Shown: positions 54,203 to 64,000 of the stretch, one piece after another
Position numbering within the stretch: position 1 is the stretch's first letter
Layout: every line of letters begins with the position of its first letter
NCBI GenBank assembly: GCA_949710005.1
Contig: OX453272.1
Location: 23,938,391-24,002,390 of the forward strand
DNA from: Ricordea florida
Lineage: Eukaryota; Cnidaria; Anthozoa; Corallimorpharia; Ricordeidae
Direction: 5' to 3'
Length of the DNA stretch: 64,000 bases
The notes under the pieces: model-generated
Told to the model about the DNA's origin: nothing
Databases searched by the model: none
What the model saw: the letters and a program-made list of their open reading frames with translations, nothing else
Made by a program: the position numbers and the translations under genes

Positions 54203-55335
54203 TTAAGCGAAATACTCCTCTAATGTAGGTGGTTGTAGATCAAAAAACTCTGAGGTGAGATTGCCATATAAACAGCTCAGAGCATTTTGTAACACAGCAC
54301 ATACTATGTAAAGTTTTCCAATGCTACTATCAATAAATTTAAAGTAATTAACTATATCACCAAAGAGCCACTCCACACAACTCCTTACTGAGCTCATTGA
54401 AGAATTAAATGCCTGCATCTGTGGAGTGAGAACTACATTTCTGAAAGGGGCTTGCAGTTGTGCCCTTAAAGGGTATGCAGGGTCCCCATATATGCACATA
54501 GGATGTCCTGTTGGAGAATATGCATACTGCTGTAGCTCGTGAAGCAGTCCAGAATCACCCAGCATGCTTGCATCGTGCTTCTTGCCTTCTGAAATTCATA
54601 ACAGTGTACAGTTTTAAGTTTTAAAAGACTCTGTGGGTATTGATTAAAGTTGATTAAAATGTTTTACCCACCTACAGGTCCATACATATTTGCTATGATG
54701 CCATTAGGTAGTGCAACAGACTGAAATTTCAGGGCGTGTACCCTTTTGTGTCCATTATAGACAACTCTCTGGTTTTCATCTGGTCGTGCAATTGGTCTAA
54801 TAGTGCCGTCCACGAATCCAAAGCAATTTTCAAGGGCTGCACCTTTTGCGTACACAGCATCTGCATACGTTTGTAGACGTGCTGGACTGAGAAGGTCATG
54901 ATTCCATTGCTTGATTCTCCATCCATGGGTGTTATAGACAAAATCAATTACTTTGTTAGTCACCATACTCAACACGGGGGCTGGTCTGCCAAATCTTGTT
55001 ATCATATCTGAATACCTGCAAGGGTATGAAAGCCTTCGAAGTAGCATACAGACAGCTTCCATACCCTCACAAACGGAGCCCTGGTTGCATACAAAAGTGT
55101 CAGGTATTTGTAAACATTCTGCTAAACGTGGTAGGTCGCGTTTATTCACACGGAACTCTGCTCTACACTCTGAATCTGCCATTTCTTCGAGGTCAAATCT
55201 TTCGTAGTCTTCATACGGTAGTTCTAAGTTCTTTGAAAAGCTGCAGTCATAGAGGAGCACGAATTCTTCGTCAGAAATGATTTCGGTCACATAAAATCCA
55301 GTTAAAAACTCCCGAGTCTTCTTAAACGACGTCAT
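54203..55335 (-). CDS. Harbinger DDE transposase, two exons
   Basis: Exon 1 is 55335-54672 (ATG, MTSFKKTREFL) and exon 2 is 54588-54203. The junction CTGTAG|gtgggt ... atttcag|AAGG keeps frame and gives 349 residues. DDE_Tnp_4 marks: FGFVDGTIRPIARPDENQR (first catalytic Asp), HALKFQSVALPNGIIANMYG, YGDPAYPLRAQLQAPF (second Asp) and SSVRSCVEWLFGDI (catalytic Glu). All three residues are present and no stop or frameshift is seen. The N-terminal part holds an HTH-like segment (GMEAVCMLLRRLSYPCRYSD). The product is expected to cut the element at its inverted repeats and insert it at 3-bp targets together with the Myb-like partner. Intact, so recent activity is plausible. Confidence 0.92.
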
Positions 55336-55739
55336 GACAGCGTAACCGCCTGATTCTTTGACTGAATCTGTTTGTTGTTACTTGTTTCGGCCACCGCTTA
55401 CACAAAACAAATCTTAAGGTTTGTTTTTCCCGCGCTAAGGTGGCGGTCACGACCCATGCCCTCTCGGACGTGACCGCCTTCTTCAAGGCCGCCGCGTCCA
55501 GTATCTTAAGGTCCCTAATGACTGGCAAGGAATAGATGCGAGTACTGGGGACTAGGCGGATTCAGTTCCAGGCTCCCTAACATTAATATTTCGTCAAACA
55601 TGACGTGGAAAGGACTTTTACGGGAAAGGTCGCTTTTTGCTTTCGACTTCTGACTTCCGTCTTCTTAGTTTCGTCTTTTTAACTCCGGCTTATCAGCTCC
55701 GACTGCTCAGCTCCGACTTCTGAGTTCCGGCTTTTCAGA

Positions 55740-56500
55740 TAATGCACAGTATGGTGTTCCTTGTGGTGTTTCGTTAAATTGTAACAATTGCTGTTAACGG
55801 TTACAAACGGTTTCGAAAATGGTACAACCAGAAGTGAACGTGCCGATGAGTCGTTTTCTGTAAAACCAGTCACTGTTTTTGCGATGGGCATACAGTTACT
55901 TGCGAAGGGTAGAACGCCGTATTGTGTTTTTCGTGGTGCAGTTTCGTTGAAACAGTTTAAAACAGTTTGATCGGAAGAGAAGTTACCGAGGAGTCCGTTT
56001 GTAACCTTTATGGTCACTCACGGTTCTTGCAATGGGTTCTCTGCCATGGGTACCGCAGTACACCGTATGGTGTTCATTGTAGTGCAGTGCCGTTAAATTT
56101 CAATTTTGTTAAAGTTATTACGTTTCGGGAGCGGTAGGACGTGATTTAGAGCTATAATGGAGTCGTTTACTAACCTTAATATGTCACGCACTGTTCTTCC
56201 GATGGTCATCAGTACAGTTACTTGCAATGAATAGTACACCGTATGGTGTTGCTCGTGGTGCAGTTTCCTTAAATTATATTGAGTGCTGTTAAAGTTATTG
56301 AATTTCGAAAACGGTACAACCGAAAGACTTAGTGAAGTTTCCGATGAGTAGTTTCAAACCAGCCCTGATGGGTCACTCAATGTTTGTGCAACGGGCATAC
56401 AGTTAGTTGCGATGGGTAGTACACGGTAAACCGTTCCTTGAGGTGCAATTTTAGGGAATTTAAATAATTGTTGTTGAAGTTAATAAATTAACTTCGAAAA
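55740..56500. repeat. Degenerate tandem array, period about 170 bp
   Basis: About five units start near 55750, 55921, 56067, 56243 and 56428. Each has a GTATGGTGTT-like box, a following GTGGTGCAGTTTC-like box and TTTCGAAAACGGTACAACC-like and GCGATGGGCATACAGTTACT-like segments, with spacings of 146 to 185 bp. No coding signal was found. It sits directly right of the Harbinger element. Confidence 0.75.
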
Positions 56501-56640
56501 CTGGGAGTATGGAGAGGAAACACGCTGTGTGAGTGTTGTAATAAACTCGCTTGGGTTGCAGAATTGGTAAAAGAAGTGTTTCTTTTAATCTATACTGACG
56601 ATATTTCTGTGCTTCAGGGTGGAAAATTGTTAAATGTATC

Positions 56641-56700
56641 TTCAATGGGGAGAAGGAGCAGGGGTTGGCGCAGTGGAGAGAACGTTTGCCTTCCACCATA
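56641..56700 (+). repeat. tRNA-derived SINE, 5' half
   Basis: GGGGTTGGCGCAGTGGAGAG is a good A-box head, running to CCTTCCACCA, where it breaks at poly(T) of the inserted LINE. The second half is at 59050. Confidence 0.75.
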
Positions 56701-59050
56701 TTTTTTTTTAATTTTTAATGAGATTTTCCATTATTTAACACATTTACAATACACACATATTACAAAAAATACCGACACTTACAATATAAATCCTTACTTA
56801 CAATCCTAACATTACTAACACTACTTTAAGTTACTTACAAGACTAACATTACAATATAAATCATAACTTACAATCCTAACATTAATAGCACTACTTAAAA
56901 TTACTACAAGACTAACATTACAATAAATTGCACATTACAATAAATTACAGATACAATAAAGTGAACATTATGCGATGGGGTGCGATGAAAAAAGTTAGAA
57001 AGATAACAAAAAAAAAACAGCTTTCAAACCGGATGTAGCTAAAAAGCAGGTTTTGAAATACGAGTGACCTAAAATAATACTTTTGAATTAATAAAATGGT
57101 AGAGAGGAAAAAGGAAAGAGAAATTATCTACATTAATATTAACATAAAGGGATCCCACTTTCTGTAATGTTGTGCGAGTGTGCCGTTTTTCCTGGCAATG
57201 TAAAATTCTAAATTTAGAGTAGCTTTTAATTTAGCCTTAAAAACTTCCAAAGATGGTTTAACAATATCTAGCTTGCACCTATAAATAAATAATTTTCCAA
57301 GCAAAAGGACATGGTTAATTACCATAAAGTCCTTTTCGATATCGAATTTGCCAAACAAAACATATATTAGTAAAAAATTTAATATCTCTTTTCTATGGAT
57401 AGCCATATGGAGGCGTATCTACAATCTTAAATTTATAAAGTCTGTCATTTGTATACACCATACGGTTCAGCAATTTGTACTGAAAAGCTCTTAAATTTGT
57501 ATCCAAAGTAACACTGAACGCTAGTGAATAGATTTTCTTACAATCAACGGAGAGATTTGGGTATTCATTTTTGTATTTGGTTTGAGCGGTCGGAGGTATC
57601 ACTTTACGAGAACGAAACTCCTCATAAACTATTTTGGAGGAAATGCTTGAAACATCTGTCATTGCACCTTTTATTGAAACTTGAAATGAATTTGCAGAGC
57701 GGGGATATGGTTTGCAATAAGTTCCCCCACCCTTAATAATGGAGCGCCATTCATTTCGAATGGCACTAACCACTCCCATTAAAGGAAATAATTATTGACT
57801 AGGGGATAGTTTTGCACTGAGAATTTTATCACTTCCTACAAACGTATTGTCTGTAGAAACTAAATCTCCGATTTTACTTGTACCACAGGTCATGTGTAAA
57901 AAGGCATTATATAAGGATTTACCTTCGCATAGAATCTATTTATTATTCCACAAGTATTGATTCATTATACCCTCGCACGAACTCACTTCTTTACTTGAAA
58001 GAGTTGACCATGCATCAAGACAGTCTTTGTAACACTCAGGTAAAGATATAGGCAAATTTCGACAATCAAAATGACACTGCAAAATGAACTTTCCCCCTAT
58101 TTTTTTCAAATAATAGCTTAAGAAAAACTTCCAGGGACTAACGTAGTCCTCGATATACTTCTTCAATCACATCGTTCTTTGCGCCAAAACCATAGATTCT
58201 ATATCAAGCATCTTTAGCCCTCCGTTATCAATATCATTAATCAAAGCCAACCGTTTTACCTTATCCTTTCCTTTCCAAATAAAGCTATAGAGTTCTTTAT
58301 TGACTGCCTGTATAAGATCCTTAGAGACGTAAATAAGAGAGGCTTTCGACATAAATTTCGGAATAGCAAATGATTTAACAATTTGTATTTTCCCTGTAAG
58401 AGTGAGTCCTCTTCATTTCCACATTCCTAATACTTTTTTAATAGACTTAATAATTGCTTCGAAGTTAGCCTTTTCCCTAGAAAGCTCATCATAGTCAAAA
58501 TGCACGCCTAAAATCTGAATTGAGTGTTAAAAATTCATAGGGAAGCGATTCAGATAAATTTTGAACCCCGAAGCAGAAAAATTCTGTTTTTTCCTCAATT
58601 AATTTTAAACCCGAGAATCTCGAAAACAATCCTAAATTAAATATCAGGTGCTCATACGAAGACTTATTTCTCAAGAAACATGTCATGTCATCGGCAAAAA
58701 GAGAAATTTTCACTACTTCATCCTCGATTTTGATCCCTTGAATCTTACCATTCTGCCGAATACTACAAGCTAGAATTTCTAAACATAGGATAAACAAAAG
58801 AGACGATAGGGGATCTCCTTGTCTCACGCCCTGGTCAACACTGAAGTAGCTTGTTGCAAAACCATTGTTTATAACGCAACTTGACACATTTGAGCAAAAG
58901 GTACGAATCCACTGAATAAAAGATGCTCCGAAATTGAATGTGCGAAGGGCCTTCAGTAAAAATCTATGGTCTTAAAGGGTCACAAGCTTTTTCGAAATCA
59001 ACTGTTACAAGAATTCCTGACTGCTCACTACGTTTTGTGTATTCTAACTA
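56700..59050 (-). pseudogene. 5'-truncated L1/Tx1-like LINE inside a SINE
   Basis: The minus strand carries an interrupted reverse transcriptase and C-terminal region. Near 58985 it reads ILVTVDFEKA, then RTFCSNVSSCVINNGF and DQGVRQGDPLSSLLFIL, then ISLFADDMTCFL (the F-A-D-D core), then KSFAIPKFMSKAS, LIQAVNKELYSFIWKGK and NGGLKMLDIE. Further weak frames run to 57128. At least four stops or frameshifts are seen. The 3' end is a poly(A) run (T on the plus strand at 56701-56709). The motifs resemble the L1/Tx1 group. Some Tx1-group elements choose RNA genes as targets (known for the clade). Confidence 0.85.
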
Positions 59051-59135
59051 ATGTGGCCCGGGTTCGATTCCCGGACCCGGCATCATATGTGGTCTGAGAT
59101 TTTTCCCAGTTTGCATGTACATGTGACAGTACTGA
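59050..59135 (+). repeat. tRNA-derived SINE, 3' half
   Basis: ATGTGGCCCGGGTTCGATTC contains the B box (GGTTCGATTCC) and is followed by the CGGACCCGGCATCATATGTG body. It continues the half at 56641-56700; no clear target duplication remains at the joint. Confidence 0.75.
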
Positions 59136-59139
59136 AAAA

Positions 59140-59945
59140 TACGTCTTCCATAAAGGAGTGACTTTCTAAAGAGACCGGTACTGCGTCGGTGGAAAATAAG
59201 AAAACTGCACACAATAAAAAATGGTTTATCAAAGAGTTGGTAAAGTAAATTGTACTGTTTGACGTTCAACAAGGGGAATTCATTTCATCACTTGTGATAT
59301 TACATGGTAGACTTGCTCACCCATTACTGTTTAATAACAGTCTCAAATTTATTATCACTAATAAACATGAGTGAATTGCACTTTTAAGGATTACCAGGAC
59401 CTTGGATATTATGCTCTGGTGCCACTTCACACAATCCACATTTTCTTTGAGTTGGCCAATCAGAGTTGCTGATATATATCCATACTGCTGATAGCCTTGT
59501 TTACTGACATGATTGAAAATACACCGGTAAAGCGTGTTATTTTGACAACAAACATAGCTTTAATTGTTGAATATGAAGGAAACTTCATCATGGATAAGAC
59601 AGTTATGCTAGAATACTTGCTTCAGTAGGTGGCCCAGAACCAGTGTTTTACATGTGTGAGAAACTTCAACTTCTTAAAGGGTTTAATATTATCATTAAAA
59701 CTCCTAAGGGTTACAAAATTTAATATCAATCAAACTCCGACCATATTATGATTCAACTACCAAACATTTTAACATATTAGGAACACAAGCTTACACTCCA
59801 GAAATCTACAGATAAAAGTAACCAATCAGAAAAAGAGTACTGACCATGACAGTAAAAAGTGCAATATAAATTGTATATGTGAATAAAAACACCTAAAACC
59901 AAATGTTTTTTTGTTTCCATTAATCCATATAATGTACCTTGAAAC
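59140..59945. other. Intergenic, repeat scraps
   Basis: 59165-59275 shares CTTTCTAAAGAGACCGGTAC and CTGCGTCGGTGG-like text with the Penelope-like 3' region near 6680. The rest holds no exon or clear repeat. Confidence 0.4.
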
Positions 59946-60096
59946 TAAAAGCAAGTTATAATATAATTAATTATTCAAAAACAACCCAAGATGAAATTCT
60001 TCAACGGTTTTCATATCACAACGGCGTTAACTGATGAGACGCCAATAACTCCTTTTTTAAGTAAATGTAGCAGTACAGAAGAAAATAAATTATTTT

Positions 60097-61353
60097 CTAC
60101 AAAAAATGTTCGTCAACATGCTTAACCATGTCTGAGAAAGACTCAAACTTCATTTGACAGACCCAACACTCATTCCTCTCATCTTCTGTGGACAAATAAG
60201 AACACAGTTCAACTTCTTCCAGTTCAGAATCCACCACTGAAACGTGGTCATGTGTCCGAGTTCTACATGTAGTGTGACCAAAATCGTGCTCTCTTTTACT
60301 TAAAAATTTCTTGTTGTCAATGCGGCTATCTTTCTCATGCACATTTCCTTTTATGGAAGTAAATTTCTTGCAGGCTGTACTATGGTATGATTTCTTACCT
60401 ACAATTGATGCTTGCATTCTCTTGTGTCTTTGAAGTTCTCCCTTCTGTACAACACATCTAGCAATGCCTGTGAATTTATATGGTCTCTCACGAGTGGGAA
60501 TTTTTTGGTGTCTCTGCAGACCTCCTTTTTGTCGAAAGCATTTGCTGCACACTGTGCATTTGTATGGTTTCTCCCCTGTGTGTATTCTTTGGTGTCTCTG
60601 CAGGTTTCCTTTGTATCTAAAGCACTTGTTGCACACTGTGCATTTGTATGGTTTCTCCACTGTGTGTATTCTTTGGTGTTCCTGCAGATGTCCTCTGTGT
60701 CTAAAGCATTTGTTGCACACTGTGCATTGGTATGGTTTCTCCCCTGTGTGTATTCTGTGGTGTCTCTGCAGAGTACCATTGCGTGTAAAGCATTTGCTGC
60801 ACACTGCACATTTGTATGGTTTCTCCCCTGTGTGTATTCTTTGGTGTCTCTGCAGATCTCCTTTTTGTGTAAAGCATTTGTTGCACACTGTGCATTTGTA
60901 TGGTTTCTCTCCTGTGTGCATTCTTTGGTGTGTCTGCAGATGTCCTCTGTGTCGAAAGCATTTGTTGCACACTGTGCATTTGTATGGTTTCTTCCCTGTG
61001 TGTATTCTTTGGTGTATCTGCAGAGCTCCTCCTTGTCTGAAGCATTTGTTGCAAACAGTACATTTGTATGGTTTCTTCCCTGTGTGTATTCTTTGGTGTC
61101 TCTGGACCTTTCCCTTTTCACTAATGTATTTTTTGCACTCAGTGCATTTGTATGGTTTATCGCCTAGATGAGATCTTTGGTGAGTCTGCCGGCCTTCTCT
61201 TTCTCTAAGGCATTTGTTGCACACTGTGCATTTGTATGGTTTTTCAACCGTGTGTACTGATATACTGGAGGTTGGATTGCAAATCAAAACACTTCCACCT
61301 TTGATTGCAGTACCTTCCATAGCCCATGCATGAATAAAGTTTCCTGCCTGCAA
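60097..61353 (-). CDS. C2H2 zinc-finger protein, copy 2
   Basis: The frame encodes up to 418 residues from ATG 61353 (MQAGNFIHAW) or, matching copy 1, 407 from ATG 61320 (MEGTAIKGG). Fingers 1-8 are canonical C2H2 units (YKCTVCNKCF type), and finger 9 has lost its last zinc His (HQKIPT). A decayed unit (YKFTGIARCV) and the same tail as copy 1 follow (KREHDFGHTT, STEDERNECWVCQMKF, KHVDEHF). Linkers vary (HTGKKP, HTVEKP, HLGDKP) more than in copy 1. It is expected to be a nuclear DNA-binding protein. The array is about five units shorter than copy 1 and uses a different set of contact residues, so DNA specificity should differ. Confidence 0.9.
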   Translation of the reverse strand: MQAGNFIHAWAMEGTAIKGGSVLICNPTSSISVHTVEKPYKCTVCNKCLREREGRQTHQRSHLGDKPYKCTECKKYISEKGKVQRHQRIHTGKKPYKCTVCNKCFRQGGALQIHQRIHTGKKPYKCTVCNKCFRHRGHLQTHQRMHTGEKPYKCTVCNKCFTQKGDLQRHQRIHTGEKPYKCAVCSKCFTRNGTLQRHHRIHTGEKPYQCTVCNKCFRHRGHLQEHQRIHTVEKPYKCTVCNKCFRYKGNLQRHQRIHTGEKPYKCTVCSKCFRQKGGLQRHQKIPTRERPYKFTGIARCVVQKGELQRHKRMQASIVGKKSYHSTACKKFTSIKGNVHEKDSRIDNKKFLSKREHDFGHTTCRTRTHDHVSVVDSELEEVELCSYLSTEDERNECWVCQMKFESFSDMVKHVDEHFL

Positions 61354-61954
61354 GTTGCCCTGTCAAACACCTGTAGATATTGTCCCTAGACTCCAGCAGT
61401 TGTAGCAGTTAGTGCACTTGTACTTTTTCCACTAGCAGTATTTAGTTTGTTGGAGGAACTATTACTCTTTGTATGGCTGAAGCACCTTTTACAGTCAGGA
61501 CCTTGACACAGTGTCCCACTTGCCAATGTTCATTCGTCTTCATGGATAGTTTGCAAGATGAATAGTTATGGCACAAGTCTCTGTTGCCAATTAACTGCTT
61601 TTTGTTTAATCCTGATGAAAATGTCAGTTGAGCCAAACTACTGTAGCTTCCATTCACTTGAGGTCTCTATTTAAACAAAGAATAAACTACCGTAAATACT
61701 CTATTAGGCAACGTGGGTGGCTCATTTATAAGCGATTTCATTAGCAGAAGCTAATTACAGGGTGCAGTTAATAGACTGGGGTGATTTATTGATTTAGCTA
61801 AATACACCATTATATTGTGTAGTGGAAGAGATTTAATCATAGTTTGCAAGTTTAAGATTAAACTCAATGTTAAAATTAAACATTATGTCAATCGTTTATG
61901 CTTATCATGCATATATCTAGCTCTGTATGTATGTGGATAGTTGCGGATAGTTGG

Positions 61955-62000
61955 GAGAGCACAAAGCACGCACAAAGCACGCACAAAGCACGCACAAGAG
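61955..62000. repeat. Short GCACAAAGCAC tandem
   Basis: GCACAAAGCAC is repeated three times, then GCACAAGAG. Copy 1 of the duplication has only one partial unit (GCGCACAAGAG) at the same place. Confidence 0.7.
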
Positions 62001-62169
62001 TAGGACAAAGCGAAGCTGAGACCGACTATAGCCCACAGAGTGCTCTCCCAACTAGCTAAGTGTATCCACAACTAGATAAGCATTGACCATTGCTTTTATA
62101 ACATAACTACAACTGTTACACATGCTATAAACCTTAATATTTGCCTGATCAAAATAAGGATTGTCCTCA

Positions 62170-63110
62170 ATTTACATGCATGCTTTCAATCTTCAATCGA
62201 TTAAGGTACTGTTGAAGAATTCCTCAAAGGAATCAAACTCACACAGATTAATGATCCATACTTAGAACAAATGGAAGTACAAATGATCTGTGAAGATTTG
62301 GCAATATTTTGCCATTCAGTTGAAAAGAATTCAACTTCAGAATCTGGCATAGAGTTTCATCAGAATAGATCAGAATCACTTTGCAGAATGCATCCAAATT
62401 TGAACAGTCAAAATAGTGCCATTCATTGATATGAAGTCCAACAGCATCTTGTCACAGAAAATAATTAATGTTTTCGATCTGAGGCCCAACAACAAGTGCA
62501 TTGTATTTTGAACAGTTCCTGTAAGCTGAATTGATAGCTTCAAAGGTGGTCTTAAGGTGCGGAAGACTACTCCACGCTTTGCAAATAACATCGCTGCTGT
62601 AGCGTAACTGAACGGCCGAATAAAGTGTGTTAAGAAAGTGTGTTAAGAAAGCGTAAGCTTTTGCTTGTTCATGTTCTGTGAAATCACTATTATATGAGGA
62701 GTTATAAATTCTGTCACTATACCACAGAATTATGTTTATGGTTTGTACTGAATGACTGATGTATTACTGTTGATCTTGGAGTAGGTTTTGTAAAATAATT
62801 TTCTTTCGACAAATTCAGAAAAAAAGTCAGAGAAGGTTTTTAATATTCATGACAACTTTTTATCATATTTTCTCCTGTTTCGTTGTCATCTTCCCAAATA
62901 ATGTGCTCACAAAATTGGAATTTCATACAATGTTTGGAAGCTAGTCTTTGAGCTCAGTAAAAGTTGCTAGTGTTTTGAAAAATGAAAGTCTTTTTCACAA
63001 AAAGCCTGAATTTTTTTACCAGATGCTAATGCGACATAGTGTGCACCATCATAGAGCAATAGAGATCTTATACATGACTAGCCAGCCAATCAGAGCAGAC
63101 GTAAGAATGT
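62170..63110. other. Block present only in segmental copy 2
   Basis: In copy 1 the flanks GATTGTCCTCA and CTATGTTATAATTCCAG are about 20 bp apart (near 44760); in copy 2 they are about 960 bp apart. The minus strand contains an interrupted coding-like stretch (VICKAWSSLPHLKTTF, YNALVVGPQIENINYF) that I cannot assign. It could be an insertion in copy 2 or a deletion in copy 1. No terminal repeats were noticed. Confidence 0.5.
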
Positions 63111-64000
63111 AGCTATGTTATAATTCCAGTTCTTTATAGCAATTGGGGCATGTACATGAACCAGTGGCAGCATACCTCACTGTACCAAAGCTCAGTAGTA
63201 CTACCTAACTTCTGATTATACACAGATGTCAATTAACACTTTCATTTACCTGCTTAACCTGATTAGGTGATATCAATTGAAGAATATGTTTTTTTTTTCC
63301 TTTAGTGGAGGGGGTTGGCCCTATAAAATTCTTTCTCTAGAGAAGGACGGCTTATTACAGTGAGGTGGGATATTATAAATATTTCTTAAAGAGATGGTTG
63401 CACTTTTATGGGCAAACGTTTTCAAGAACTACACAGCCAACATAAGTTGATAGAGAAGCTTAAGCTCTTAGCATTAAAAAGCCCTCATGAGAGCATCACA
63501 GGGCTAATGCTCAAAACACCATTTATTTCATCATTGCATGAATTTTTAGTCTTTCAAGACGATGCTGGTTCCCTCCTTTAGAATGCACAAAAAATCTCTC
63601 TTCAATAAGCAAAGAGCTTTTTTTGATACCTTCTTAATTAAACCTTTCACATCTAAGTGTGACTTTATAGATTTTACTTTGACTAATGCCAGACTATTTT
63701 ACTTGTCAAAGTGGAACACCTTAGGAGTTAAAGTTTAAGAGAACTTGAGTTTCCTTATTGATCACCATAACTGTACTGTCCCTTCCACAACAAGATCCTT
63801 CGGGAGAGGTTCAGACATCATTAAGGAATGCAAGACAAGAAACACTTCCTGTGAAATTTTAATGACAGACTGGTCAGGTGCAGCCTAATATTTTACCCCT
63901 GATATGTGTCAATTCCAGATTTTACAGTGTTCCACATATACATTTTTACAGTGTTCCACATATACATTTTTACAGTACACAAATATGAACTATCCCACCT

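Larger units (their letters stand above)
52064..55516. mobile_element. PIF/Harbinger transposon, apparently complete
   Basis: Terminal inverted repeats begin AGGGACCTTAAGATAC on the left and end with the complement on the right, after which the sequences diverge slightly (GAACGCGGCC, GGACGCGGC). With this boundary, AAT flanks both sides (52061-52063 and 55517-55519). Inside are a Myb-like gene (+) and a DDE transposase gene (-), convergent, both with open frames. This is the usual two-gene plan of Harbinger elements. A second MITE is nested at 52550-53210. Confidence 0.9.
59948..64000. repeat. Segmental duplication, copy 2 (runs off the window)
   Basis: This is collinear with 42228-45890. 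It differs by an extra block at about 62170-63110, by a shorter zinc-finger array, by a 27-bp tandem duplication near 63920-63975, and by one instead of two TTAACCC repeats. Confidence 0.9.

Overview
The window is eukaryotic and looks like an anthozoan, most likely a stony coral. This is inferred from small spliced genes with GT-AG introns, C2H2 zinc-finger and class A receptor genes, and a dense mixture of ISL2EU-like, PIF/Harbinger, mariner-like, CR1/L2-like, RTE-like, Tx1/L1-like, Penelope-like and DIRS-like elements, tRNA-derived SINEs and foldback MITEs of the kind common in cnidarian genomes. No prokaryotic operon, phage or CRISPR is present. I see host genes as islands in a transposon sea.

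Layout. 1-2440: right part of an ISL2EU-like element, with a DDE transposase C-terminus (+) converging on a three-exon SWIM/YqaJ nuclease gene (-). 2871-12286 (+): the last eight recognisable exons of a coiled-coil protein gene, with introns full of repeats (SINEs, an RTE-like LINE with target-site duplication, a Penelope-like fragment, an 18-bp minisatellite, nested MITEs). 14270-18640 (-): nearly full-length but decayed CR1/L2-like LINE. 19821-20330 (-): an orphan two-membrane-segment protein. 22290-22860 (-): decayed mobile-element ORF. 24481-27190 (-): two-exon UBIAD1-like prenyltransferase with an altered first Asp motif. 27864-29003: an inverted repeat pair around a foldback MITE. 33720-34751 (-): class A GPCR, open except for one TGA at the position expected for the conserved TM3 cysteine. 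35-41 kb: fragments of LINEs (one with a twin-priming-like inversion), a Harbinger-type MITE and a DIRS-like remnant.

42228-45890 and 59948-64000 are two copies of a segmental duplication, each with an intact C2H2 zinc-finger ORF on the minus strand. Between them are a mariner-like non-autonomous element (49351-50765), an ATACCG-rich MITE (51384-51850), an apparently intact two-gene PIF/Harbinger transposon (52064-55516) with another MITE nested inside it, a roughly 170-bp tandem array (55740-56500), and a Tx1/L1-like LINE (56700-59050) that splits a tRNA-derived SINE.

The genes do not form one pathway. The functional groupings visible are within elements: transposase plus YqaJ nuclease in the ISL2EU-like element, Myb-like protein plus DDE transposase in the Harbinger element, and the paired zinc-finger genes. 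Best candidates for a second look are the SWIM/YqaJ nuclease gene, the complete Harbinger element, the Cys-to-TGA receptor, the altered UBIAD1-like gene, and the LINE inside the SINE. All family calls were made by reading translations and motifs; no database search was run.
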